The notes beneath the pieces are model-generated. The model worked only from the letters and a program-made list of their open reading frames with translations, did no database searches and was not told the DNA's origin. The position numbers and the translations under genes are program-made. Below, piece by piece: positions 32,501-40,139 of a stretch of 64,000 bases of DNA (within the stretch, counting starts at the first letter, position 1; each line of letters begins with the position of its first letter). Location: assembly GCA_900317905.1 (NCBI GenBank), contig ONIN01000002.1:1-64000 (forward strand). Direction: 5' to 3'. The stretch comes from an uncultured Eubacteriales bacterium (GTDB taxonomy: Bacteria; Bacillota; Clostridia; Oscillospirales; Oscillospiraceae).

Positions 32501-34658
32501 CGCGTTCACCTCCCATGCCGTCCAGCTCCGCTTCGGAGAGCTGGCTTTTTGCGATCTCGCGATAGGTTTTGCAGGTTTTCATGAGCTGCTCGTGGGTGCC
32601 CATGCCGACGATGCGGCCGTCCTCCATGCAGAGGATCTTGTCCGCGTGGAGAATGGTGGAGATCCGCTGGGCCACGATGATGACCGTGGAATTGCCGGTG
32701 TACTTCATCAGCTCCGTGCGCAGCTTCAGGTCGGTCTTGTAGTCCAGTGCGGAGAAGGAATCATCGAACAGGTAGACCTTCGGGTGCTTGGCGATGGCTC
32801 TGGCAATAGCCAGCCGCTGCCTCTGGCCGCCGGAGACGTTGGAGCCCTCCTGGGCGATGGCGGAGCTGTAGCCCTCTGGTTTCTCGGAGATAAAATCCGC
32901 AGCCTGGGCGATCCGCGCCGCCTCTTTCATCGCCTCGTCGGTGATCTGGTCGCCGCCGTATTTCAGATTGCTTTCGATGGTGCCGGAGAAGAGCATCCCC
33001 TTCTGGGGCACGTAGCCGATGGCGTCCCGCAGGGCCTTCTGGCTGAGATTTCGGATGTCCGTGCCGTCCAGGGTGATGCAGCCGGAGGTCACGTCGTAGA
33101 ATCTGGGGATCAGATTCAAAAGGGTGGACTTGCCGCAGCCGGTGGAGCCGATGATGGCCGTGATCTCCCCCGGTCTCGCGGTGAAGGAGATGTGCTCCAG
33201 GGCGCAGTCCTCCGCGCCCGGATAGGCAAAGCTCACATCCACGAAGGAGAGGGCGCCGGCGCCGTACTGCACGGATTTGTCTTTCGGCGCCGCGGGGTCG
33301 CTGAGGGAGACGGTGGTGTCCAGCACCTCCACGATGCGGTCGGCGGCCACGCCTGCTCTCGGCAGGATGATGGAGATCATGGACAGCATCAGGAAACTCA
33401 TGACGATGACCATGGAATAGGTGATGAAGGCGGTCAGGTCGCCCACCTGAATGGTGCCCAGATCCACCTTGTGGGCGCCCACCCAGACGATGAGCACCGA
33501 GACGCCGTTCATAATGAGCATCATGATCGGCATCATAAAGGTCATGGCCCGGTTGGTGAACAGCTGGGTCTGGTAGAGGTCGTTGTTGGCGGTCTCGAAC
33601 CGCTGCTCCTCATACCGCTCTCTGGAGAAGGCGCGGATGGGCATGACGCCGGTGAGCAGCTCCCGGGAGACCAGATTCAACCGGTCCACCAGCTTCTGCA
33701 TGATCTTGAACTTCGGCATGGCGATGGCCACCAGAATGCCCACCAATGCCGACAGCAGCACCACGGCCAGGATGATCGTCCAGCCCATGCCGGAGCCGGT
33801 CTGCACCACGCGAATGATGCCGAAGATCGCCAGGATCGGGGCATAGGCCACCATCCGCAGCAGCATGACGGTGACCATCTGGATCTGCTGGATGTCGTTG
33901 GTGGAGCGGGTGATCAGCGAGGCCGTGGAGAACCGCTCCATCTCCGCGCTCGTGAACTGCATGACCTTGGCGTAGATCTGTTCTCTCAAATCCATGCCGA
34001 TCTTGGCGGAGGTCTGGGAGGCGATATATCCGGTTGCAATGGCGGTCAGGGTCATCAGCAGCGTCATCAGCAGCATCTTGAAACCCACGGTGAACAGATA
34101 GTGGTTCTGGAAGGTGGTGAGCTTCAGGCCCTGGGCCTCATACTCCGAGGCCACGAAGCTGACGGCGATCTGCTTTAAGTACGAATCGCTGAAATCTCCA
34201 TAGGCGGCCAGCTTCTCGTCGATGCCGGCGAGGAACTGCTCCTTGGTCATCGCGCCGGAGTCGATGGCCGCCCGGATCTGCTCCACGGAAAACTCCGAGT
34301 CCGGGGCGTTTTCCATCTGGAACAGGACGCTCTCCGGCAGCATCAACAGTTCGCCGATCCGCTCGGCATCCGCGTCCTCTCTGAGACTCCGAATCCCCTC
34401 GGCGTCGGCCTGGGAATAAGCGGCGTCCACTTCGGCGACGTCCGAATCCGGCATGAACATGGAAAGGGTCTGGAGCGTCTCGGCGCGGACAGTCTCCGGG
34501 GCGGCGCTGTCAATGCCGTTCTGCTGGAGACCCACGTTCAAAATATCGCTGGTATAGTTGGGCAGAGACAAATCGCAATAGGCCTGCAGGATCAGCAGCA
34601 GGATGATCAGCAGCACGGCCAGATTGTGCCCTTTTAAGAATTTTACGATGTTTTTCAC
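32493..34658 (-). CDS. ABC multidrug-type exporter half, degenerate Walker B, large extracellular loop
   Basis: A 721-aa half-transporter. Between the first helix and the second (from about 45 to 185) is an acidic, Ala/Glu-rich insert of about 140 residues that should lie outside the membrane; most relatives have a short loop. The ATPase domain has GSTGCGKSTLLN (Walker A), NVSGGQRQRLAIA (normal signature) and VYLFDDSFSALD, where the catalytic Glu is Asp, marking the degenerate nucleotide site. Its start overlaps the marR stop by 4 bp (ATGA). Together with the downstream gene it forms a heterodimeric exporter under MarR control. Confidence 0.9.
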   Translation of the reverse strand: MKNIVKFLKGHNLAVLLIILLLILQAYCDLSLPNYTSDILNVGLQQNGIDSAAPETVRAETLQTLSMFMPDSDVAEVDAAYSQADAEGIRSLREDADAERIGELLMLPESVLFQMENAPDSEFSVEQIRAAIDSGAMTKEQFLAGIDEKLAAYGDFSDSYLKQIAVSFVASEYEAQGLKLTTFQNHYLFTVGFKMLLMTLLMTLTAIATGYIASQTSAKIGMDLREQIYAKVMQFTSAEMERFSTASLITRSTNDIQQIQMVTVMLLRMVAYAPILAIFGIIRVVQTGSGMGWTIILAVVLLSALVGILVAIAMPKFKIMQKLVDRLNLVSRELLTGVMPIRAFSRERYEEQRFETANNDLYQTQLFTNRAMTFMMPIMMLIMNGVSVLIVWVGAHKVDLGTIQVGDLTAFITYSMVIVMSFLMLSMISIILPRAGVAADRIVEVLDTTVSLSDPAAPKDKSVQYGAGALSFVDVSFAYPGAEDCALEHISFTARPGEITAIIGSTGCGKSTLLNLIPRFYDVTSGCITLDGTDIRNLSQKALRDAIGYVPQKGMLFSGTIESNLKYGGDQITDEAMKEAARIAQAADFISEKPEGYSSAIAQEGSNVSGGQRQRLAIARAIAKHPKVYLFDDSFSALDYKTDLKLRTELMKYTGNSTVIIVAQRISTILHADKILCMEDGRIVGMGTHEQLMKTCKTYREIAKSQLSEAELDGMGGERVG

Positions 34659-35119
34659 GGGCGATCCTCCTTCTGCTGCTCCACACGGCGCTCCAGCACC
34701 CGCTCCATGCTGTCCACGATCTCGTCCAAAATCTCCACCAGACGGTCGGCGTCCTCGGTGGGGATATTTTCAAAGACCTCGGTCCAGTAGTCATGGATGG
34801 TCTCTTTGCTCCGCTTGCTGGCTTCTCTCCCCCGCTGGGTGGGATAGACGTCGGTGACTCTGCGGTTCCCGGTGCGGCTTTGGCGCTCAATGAGTCCCTT
34901 CTCCTCCAGTGAGTTCATGAGTCTCGACACCGCCGTCGGCTGCATACCCACCATCTCGGCGAGCTCCGAGATCTTCCGGGTCTCGTCCGCGTGCTCCACG
35001 ATGGTGTACAGCAGCCGAAACTCCGCAGCCGTCAGGTCGGTGATCAGATCGCAGAGGCGGATGTTCCGCATCCGGTGCATTCCCTCATACATGCGCCGTT
35101 CGCGTTCCTCTGGCAGCAT
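34655..35119 (-). CDS. MarR-family transcriptional regulator
   Basis: A 154-aa winged-helix regulator: recognition part MQPTAVSRLMNSLEEKGLIER (wing and helix about 58-78) with GNRRVTDVYPT as the wing, and dimerising helices at both ends. GGAGGGA precedes its ATG. First gene of the operon with the two exporter halves (4-bp overlap), so it most likely represses them and itself and is released by an exported compound. A palindrome between its promoter and start is the likely operator. Confidence 0.92.
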   Translation of the reverse strand: MLPEERERRMYEGMHRMRNIRLCDLITDLTAAEFRLLYTIVEHADETRKISELAEMVGMQPTAVSRLMNSLEEKGLIERQSRTGNRRVTDVYPTQRGREASKRSKETIHDYWTEVFENIPTEDADRLVEILDEIVDSMERVLERRVEQQKEDRP

Positions 35120-35150
35120 GGCATTCCCTCCAAATTAACAAACCAAAATT

Positions 35151-35165
35151 ATTAACAATGTTAAT
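35151..35165. promoter_or_regulatory. Likely MarR operator
   Basis: The 15-bp palindrome ATTAACA-A-TGTTAAT lies just after the expected transcription start of the marR operon; a further half site ATTAACA occurs at 35134-35140. MarR proteins typically bind AT-rich palindromes of this size. Confidence 0.6.
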
Positions 35166-35179
35166 TGTTTCGGATTTTC

Positions 35180-35207
35180 ATTTTAATTATAATCCGTCGT
35201 TTGTCAA
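35180..35207 (-). promoter_or_regulatory. Promoter of the marR-ABC operon
   Basis: Minus strand TTGACA, 16 nt, TAAAAT. Confidence 0.65.
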
Positions 35208-35303
35208 CCGGAAGTTTATGAATTTTCTGTAAAAATGATCCAATTTCAAAAAAACAGCACCTACCTCGCAGATGCTGGTTTTGTGTGCTTTTTCATTTGG
35301 TTG

Positions 35304-35333
35304 TTTACAGGGCTGCCGAAAATGCGATATAAT
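35304..35333 (+). promoter_or_regulatory. Promoter of the nucleotidyltransferase gene
   Basis: TTTACA, 18 nt, TATAAT, about 42 nt before the start codon. A terminator-like hairpin (AAAACAGCA / TGCTGGTTTT, 35252-35283) lies just upstream. Confidence 0.65.
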
Positions 35334-35374
35334 AAAACCGGAATTCGAAAAGCCCAGAGTGAAAGGAAAGCACC

Positions 35375-36619
35375 ATGGAGCAAACACATACATTGTTGTT
35401 GGAAGCACTCGGCGCGGCCCTCCGGAACACGGCCGTCCTGTGGACGCAGCCAATGACGCCGGAACAGTGGTCAGAGCTGTTTCAGCTCGCGGATACCCAC
35501 CGCGTAATGCCGATGATCTATCAGGCGGTGTATTGCTGCCCGTCTGCGCAGCAGGCAAATGCGTCTCTGTTTACACCGTACAGGCGCCGAGCAATGCATG
35601 ACGTGATCGTGCAGGCACAGCGGACGCAGGCATTCTTTGAGGTATATGACGCGCTCTGCGCTGCAGGGCTGACGCCGCTCGTTGTCAAGGGTGTTGTCTG
35701 CCGGACGCTCTATCCGAACCCTGACCAGCGGATGTCCGGGGATGAGGATCTGCTCCTCCCCCACGACCAGCTCCGGGCTTGTCACCGCAAGCTTGTGGAG
35801 CTTGGATTCCGGACAGAGGGAGACGAGGATGGAACTGAGCAGGCGTATGAAACGACATTCGTGTCCACCCGCGCGCCGCTCATTATAGAGGTGCACAGCG
35901 GTCTGTTCCCGCAGGAAGATGGTGCTTACGGAAATCTGGCAGCGCTGTTCGAAACAGTGTTCGATCGCGCCGAGGAGCGTTCCATCGAGGGGCACACGCT
36001 GCGTACGCTCAGCCATACGGACCATCTGCTGTTTTTGATCTGCCACGCATTCAAGCATTTCCTGCACAGCGGGTTCGGACTGCGTCAGGTCTGCGACATC
36101 GCGCTCTATGCCAACCATTTCGGCAGCGTGATCGATTGGGCCGCCGTGCAGCATGCCTGCCGGAATGTGCGCGCTGAGCGGTTCGCGGCAGGACTGTTTC
36201 AAATCGCAGAGCAGTATCTCACGTTTCATCCCGCGCAAGCATGCTTCCCGGAGGGTTGGAGGACTCTGAATGTGCAGGCGGAGCCGCTTTTGGAGGACCT
36301 TCTCTGCAGCGGCATCTACGGCAGCGCAAGCATGAGCCGCCGCCATTCCAGCCGTATCACACTTTCAGCCGTCACAGCCTCGCGAAATGGCGGAGCGGAA
36401 CGTGCAGGTGTGCTCAAAGCGCTTTTTCCTCCGGTTGAGGCACTGCAGCGGCGCTTTCCCTATTTGGAAAAACGCCCCTGGCTGCTGCCGCTGGCCTGGG
36501 TGCAGCGCATTGCTGTCTACCGAAAGGAAACTGCTCACACACAGGACAACAGTGCTGTCGACGCCGTAAAGATCGGCCGCGAGCGGACCGCCCTGTTGAA
36601 GGAATACGACATCATTTAG
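35375..36619 (+). CDS. Nucleotidyltransferase-fold protein (NTP_transf_5 type)
   Basis: A 414-aa protein with the pattern of the uncharacterised nucleotidyltransferase family PF14907: LVVKGVVCRTLYPNPDQR then SGDEDLLLP, giving the metal-binding Asp-x-Asp (123 and 125), followed by IIEVHSGLFP and a helical HAFKHFLHSG segment. Members often occur next to exopolysaccharide or ribosomally made peptide genes and have no proven reaction. AAAGGAAAG precedes the ATG. GC content looks lower than in its neighbours. The next operon, on the other strand, encodes a sugar transferase, which fits a surface-glycan setting. Confidence 0.8.
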   Translation: MEQTHTLLLEALGAALRNTAVLWTQPMTPEQWSELFQLADTHRVMPMIYQAVYCCPSAQQANASLFTPYRRRAMHDVIVQAQRTQAFFEVYDALCAAGLTPLVVKGVVCRTLYPNPDQRMSGDEDLLLPHDQLRACHRKLVELGFRTEGDEDGTEQAYETTFVSTRAPLIIEVHSGLFPQEDGAYGNLAALFETVFDRAEERSIEGHTLRTLSHTDHLLFLICHAFKHFLHSGFGLRQVCDIALYANHFGSVIDWAAVQHACRNVRAERFAAGLFQIAEQYLTFHPAQACFPEGWRTLNVQAEPLLEDLLCSGIYGSASMSRRHSSRITLSAVTASRNGGAERAGVLKALFPPVEALQRRFPYLEKRPWLLPLAWVQRIAVYRKETAHTQDNSAVDAVKIGRERTALLKEYDII

Positions 36620-36655
36620 TACTGAAAGTCACCCAAATAATGATATGCAAAAAAA

Positions 36656-36684
36656 GAAAGCGCTGGCAATGTGCCAGTGCTTTC
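36656..36684. terminator. Bidirectional terminator
   Basis: Stem GAAAGCGCTGGCA / TGCCAGTGCTTTC with one wobble and a 3-nt loop, between converging genes; it includes the stop codon region of the dehydrogenase gene. Confidence 0.8.
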
Positions 36685-37597
36685 ATTTTGTAGCCACAGG
36701 TTTCGAATCGCGCAAATTGCGGAAAATCACATCATTCAGCCGCTTTGTGTTCCCGTCTCCCACGAAGCTGTTGTGGGGCGTTAGGATCACATTTTCCAGC
36801 TCCCAGAGGGGACTGTCGGCAGGCAGGGGCTCGGCCTCAAAAACGTCCAAAGCCGCGCCCAGGAGTCTCGTCCGCAGCGCGGGAATCAGCGCCTCCGTGT
36901 CCACCAGAGCGCCTCGGGCGATGTTGATCAAGATGCTGCCGGGCTTCATATTAGAAAAGGCCTCTGCATTCATCAGATGGTGGGTCTGCTCGCTCAGGGG
37001 CAGGGTCAGCACCAGCACGTCGGTCTCGGAGAGGATCTCCGGCAGACGCTCCATGGGAGAAATCTCATCGAAGGCCGGATTCTCCCGCACGGTGCGGTTG
37101 ACGCCCAGCACCCGGCAATCGAAGGCCCGGAAGCGTTTGGCGCATTCCATACCCACACTGCCTGTTCCGAGGATGCAGACGGTCTTCCCTGCCAGTTCCA
37201 ACAGATCCCGGCGCTTCTCCCACAGATGGGCCTGCTGTTTTTTCTGAAAAAACGCAGCCTGCCGATAGAGGCCCAGCGCGCCCATCACCGCCGTCTCCGC
37301 CATGGGGACGCTGTAGACCCCGCGGGCGTTGCGGATCTCGATGCCGCGCGCCCTGACCACATCCATGGGCACCCGGTCGAAGCCTGCGCTGGTGAGCTGG
37401 ATATAGCGCAGATGGGTAAAATCCTCAATGGAATGGTGCAGAAACAGGCCGTTGCAGATCACGCCCTCCGGCCAGGCGGCGTCGCAGGGCAGCGGATCCT
37501 TTTCCTGCTGCAGAAAGACGGTCTCATGGCCGAGGGCGCAGAGACCGTCCATTTGATTTCTTGCATCCGGCCACGCGCCGGTGACCAGCAGCTTCAT
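36683..37597 (-). CDS. D-2-hydroxyacid dehydrogenase, NAD(P)-binding
   Basis: A 304-aa Rossmann-fold oxidoreductase of the phosphoglycerate/glyoxylate/hydroxypyruvate reductase family. It has the dinucleotide loop ILGTGSVGMECAKR (142-155) and the catalytic trio: Arg in NIARGALVD (about 228), Glu in DVFEAEPLP (about 254) and His in LTPHNSF (about 275). ATG at 37597 overlaps the stop of the aldolase gene (ATGA) and is preceded by GGAGAAG. Last gene of the sugar transferase - HpcH aldolase - dehydrogenase operon, so it may reduce the keto acid made by the aldolase; that is inference. Confidence 0.9.
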   Translation of the reverse strand: MKLLVTGAWPDARNQMDGLCALGHETVFLQQEKDPLPCDAAWPEGVICNGLFLHHSIEDFTHLRYIQLTSAGFDRVPMDVVRARGIEIRNARGVYSVPMAETAVMGALGLYRQAAFFQKKQQAHLWEKRRDLLELAGKTVCILGTGSVGMECAKRFRAFDCRVLGVNRTVRENPAFDEISPMERLPEILSETDVLVLTLPLSEQTHHLMNAEAFSNMKPGSILINIARGALVDTEALIPALRTRLLGAALDVFEAEPLPADSPLWELENVILTPHNSFVGDGNTKRLNDVIFRNLRDSKPVATK

Positions 37598-38445
37598 AGC
37601 TTCTCCTTCACGGGGAACGCGCCGCAGACTTTCCGCACGGTCTCGCAGACCTCCGCACGGTTTGCGTCGAAATCGATCTCTCCGTCGATGCACTTTTTCT
37701 CAAAGTCCCGAATGGCCTTGACCCCGGTCTGGAAGATCCGCTCGATCTCGTTCAGGTCGGTGACGATGCCGGTGTTGCAGAAGCTTCGGGCCAGAATGGC
37801 GCAGGTGGAGCCCAGACGATAATGCTCCGCAATGACACGCTCTGCGGGGACGATGCCCTGTCCGGGGGCAGCGATGCCGCCGAAGCCATAGGGCAGACCC
37901 GCCGCGCGGACCTTGCCGCAGAGCATGTCCACGGTGCCGTCCGCCAGGAGCTGGAACATGAATTTCATGCCGTAGCCCAGACTCAGATCGTTCAGGCCAA
38001 TGTGAATCTCGTTGATTCCGGGCAGCTTCAGGATCTCATCCAAAACCTCGACCGCCTCGGGCGTTTCCACCAGAAGCTGGGTGGGGATGCGGCCGTCCAC
38101 GATGTCCAGGAAGGTCTGAACCTCCTTGACCGTCTTGAAAAAGGGCAGCATGATCACGTCGGCGCCGGCATCGATCACATCGTTGATCTCCTGCTCAGAG
38201 CTGCAGTAATCCGCCGTCGCTTTGTGGATCGGGTTCACCCGCACCAGCAGCTGTGAGGTCGTGACCGCAGCTCGGACGTTGCGGACATCCTCAATGGTGT
38301 GGCAGGACTGGACCGTGTCCATGCCCCCCTGACGCTCCGCTTTCCCGATGTATTCCATATCTGCCCAGACCCGATCGACGCCCACGGACTCCGCAATGCG
38401 CGCCACCGCTGGATCTTTTGTGATGTACAAGAGTTTAAGTGCCAT
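37594..38445 (-). CDS. HpcH/HpaI-type aldolase
   Basis: A 283-aa TIM-barrel protein of the HpcH/HpaI/CitE family, class II aldolases that cleave or form 2-keto acids with pyruvate or related substrates. Family features are VWADMEYIGKAERQGG near the start, LLVRVNP (about 66-72), the metal-binding Glu127 in LLVETPEA and Asp153 in IGLNDLSLGYG. It overlaps the upstream sugar transferase gene by 11 bp and the downstream dehydrogenase gene by 4 bp. The substrate is unknown; the context suggests a keto-acid building block for a surface polymer. Confidence 0.85.
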   Translation of the reverse strand: MALKLLYITKDPAVARIAESVGVDRVWADMEYIGKAERQGGMDTVQSCHTIEDVRNVRAAVTTSQLLVRVNPIHKATADYCSSEQEINDVIDAGADVIMLPFFKTVKEVQTFLDIVDGRIPTQLLVETPEAVEVLDEILKLPGINEIHIGLNDLSLGYGMKFMFQLLADGTVDMLCGKVRAAGLPYGFGGIAAPGQGIVPAERVIAEHYRLGSTCAILARSFCNTGIVTDLNEIERIFQTGVKAIRDFEKKCIDGEIDFDANRAEVCETVRKVCGAFPVKEKL

Positions 38446-39055
38446 TTTCTTCCTTCTTAAGTGTTTCTTCCACGTTTTCGTTATCGGCGTTCGTAAGCAC
38501 CTTGAAGATCGTCATAAAGAAGATCTTCGCATCCAGCGAGAAGGACACATGGTCCACATACCACACGTTCAGCTCAATGCGCTTGTGCCACTCCACATCC
38601 TTGCGGCCGTGGACCTGTGCCCAGCCGGTGATGCCGGGCCGAACCTCAAACATCCTTTTCTGTTCTTCTGTATACTCCTCATAGGGCCAGGGGTGATAAG
38701 TAAGCGGCGGTCTGGGGCCGATCAGCGCCATGTCGCCCCGGAGGACGTTGATGCACTGGGGCAGCTCGTCGATGCTGGTTGCCCGGAGAATCTTCCCCAC
38801 CCGGGTCACCCGTGCATCGTCCTTGCCGGAATAGACGCCGGAGCCGGTGTGCTCCGCGTTCTGGCACATGCTGCGGAATTTCAGCATCTGGAAAACCTTG
38901 CCGTCCTTGCCGATACGATCCTGACGAAACAGGATCGGACCGGGAGAGTCCAGCTTGACCGCCAGCGCCACGATCCCCATGGGGATGGCACCCACCAGCA
39001 GCACCATGGATGCCAGCGTGCAGTCAATGGCCCGTTTGATTCCGTCTTTGTACAT
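38435..39055 (-). CDS. Undecaprenyl-phosphate sugar-phosphate transferase (PglC/WbaP-like)
   Basis: A 206-aa monotopic phosphoglycosyltransferase that starts a lipid-linked glycan by moving a sugar phosphate to undecaprenyl phosphate. It has one N-terminal membrane helix (TLASMVLLVGAIPMGIVALAV), then FRQDRIGKDGKVFQMLKFRSM, the catalytic region TSIDELPQCINVLRGDMALIGPRP, and VRPGITGWAQVHGR. ATG at 39055 is 9 nt after GGAGG; an in-frame GTG at 39061 lies too close to that box. First gene of the operon. No glycosyltransferases, flippase or polymerase lie beside it, so this is a small or partial glycan unit. Confidence 0.92.
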   Translation of the reverse strand: MYKDGIKRAIDCTLASMVLLVGAIPMGIVALAVKLDSPGPILFRQDRIGKDGKVFQMLKFRSMCQNAEHTGSGVYSGKDDARVTRVGKILRATSIDELPQCINVLRGDMALIGPRPPLTYHPWPYEEYTEEQKRMFEVRPGITGWAQVHGRKDVEWHKRIELNVWYVDHVSFSLDAKIFFMTIFKVLTNADNENVEETLKKEENGT

Positions 39056-39114
39056 GTACACATTCCTCCGAAGTCCGATTCTTCACCATCTTATCATAAG
39101 CTTAAAGCTAGGCT

Positions 39115-39143
39115 ATTATAGCATTCTTTGGATTGAGTGTCTA
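39115..39143 (-). promoter_or_regulatory. Promoter of the sugar transferase operon
   Basis: Minus strand TAGACA, 17 nt, TATAAT, about 55 nt before the start codon. Confidence 0.7.
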
Positions 39144-39263
39144 CCTTAAAAAAAATATTTTAGCATTTCCTCCTTAATTGACACTTTGTTGACTAATAAC
39201 GGCGTGTCCCCGGCGCGCAGGCCTGTCTGCCGCGGAAAAGTGCTCCGAAAACCGAAAAAGATT

Positions 39264-39358
39264 AATTCCTACAAAAATATAGGAAATTATACTTGCAATT
39301 CCTACAAACTTGGTGTATATTAGTCTCGAGAGCAATTCCTACTAAATTTGAGTAAATT
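39264..39358 (+). repeat. Three 25-bp operator-like repeats at the suf promoter
   Basis: Copies at 39264-39288, 39297-39321 and 39334-39358 all begin AATTCCTAC and end in (A/T)ATT, with A at position 12 and T at position 15; copy 1 is nearly an inverted repeat (TTCCTA...TAGGAA). Copy 2 covers the -35 to -10 region, copy 3 lies after the start of transcription. GTAGGAATT resembles sites of Rrf2-family regulators (CymR/IscR type). The regulator is not encoded in the window. Confidence 0.6.
39293..39321 (+). promoter_or_regulatory. SigA-type promoter of the suf operon
   Basis: TTGCAA, 17 nt, TATATT, about 50 nt before sufC. Confidence 0.7.
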
Positions 39359-39377
39359 AAAATACGAGGTGTATTCC

Positions 39378-40139
39378 ATGAGCCAGGCATTGTTGAACGT
39401 CCGCGATCTGAAGGTCGCGGTGGAGGAAAAAACCATTCTCGACGGGCTGAATCTGACCGTATATCCCGGCGAGATCCATGTGCTGATGGGCCCCAACGGC
39501 GCGGGCAAGTCCACCCTGGCCGCCGCCATCATGGGGGATCCCCGCTACACCATTGAGGGCGGCAGTATCGAGTTTGACGGCGAGGATCTGACGGACAAGG
39601 CTGCCGACGTCCGGGCCAGAAAGGGCATCTTCCTCTCCTTCCAGGCGCCACAGGAGATCCCCGGGGTATCGCTGGAGAGCTTTCTCCGGACGGCCCAGGG
39701 TGCGGTGCAGGGCAAGCAGCCGAAGGTCATGGCCTTCCGCCGGGCGCTGGCGCAGAAGATGGATCTGCTGAACATGGACGCCGCCTACGGCGAGCGCTAT
39801 CTGAACGTGGGCTTCTCCGGCGGTGAAAAGAAAAAGGCCGAGATCCTGCAGCTTCTGATGCTGCAGCCGAAGCTGGCCATGCTGGACGAGACGGACTCCG
39901 GTCTGGACGTGGACGCGGTGAAGACTGTGGCCGAGGGCATCAAGGCCTACCACAACGAGAACAATGCCCTGCTGATCATCACCCACAACGCCAAGATCCT
40001 GGAGGGCCACGACGTCAACTATGTCCACGTGCTGGATGACCACCACATCGTCCACACCGGCGGCCCGGAGCTGGTGGAGCAGATCACGGCCCACGGCTTC
40101 GCAGGGATCCTGAAGGGAGCGGATCAGAATGGCGGATGA
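39378..40139 (+). CDS. sufC: SUF system ATPase SufC
   Basis: The 253-aa ABC-type ATPase of the SufBCD scaffold that assembles Fe-S clusters. Walker A GPNGAGKST (38-46), family signature NVGFSGGEKKKAEILQLLML and Walker B LAMLDETDSGLDVDAV are present, and the C-terminal ITHNAKILEGHDVNYVHVLDD carries the switch His. ATG at 39378 follows GAGGTG; a longer in-frame start has no RBS. First gene of sufCBDSU and overlapping sufB by 11 bp. Confidence 0.96.
   Translation: MSQALLNVRDLKVAVEEKTILDGLNLTVYPGEIHVLMGPNGAGKSTLAAAIMGDPRYTIEGGSIEFDGEDLTDKAADVRARKGIFLSFQAPQEIPGVSLESFLRTAQGAVQGKQPKVMAFRRALAQKMDLLNMDAAYGERYLNVGFSGGEKKKAEILQLLMLQPKLAMLDETDSGLDVDAVKTVAEGIKAYHNENNALLIITHNAKILEGHDVNYVHVLDDHHIVHTGGPELVEQITAHGFAGILKGADQNGG

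Noticed and set aside
30647..34178. Two long plus-strand frames (645 and 528 codons) opposite the ABC exporter genes
   Set aside because: Both are antisense shadows, rich in His, Gly, Asp and Val, without start signals or recognisable domains.
35252..35283. Terminator-like hairpin between the divergent marR and nucleotidyltransferase promoters
   Set aside because: No gene precedes it on the plus strand and the stem is imperfect, so it was not listed as a terminator.
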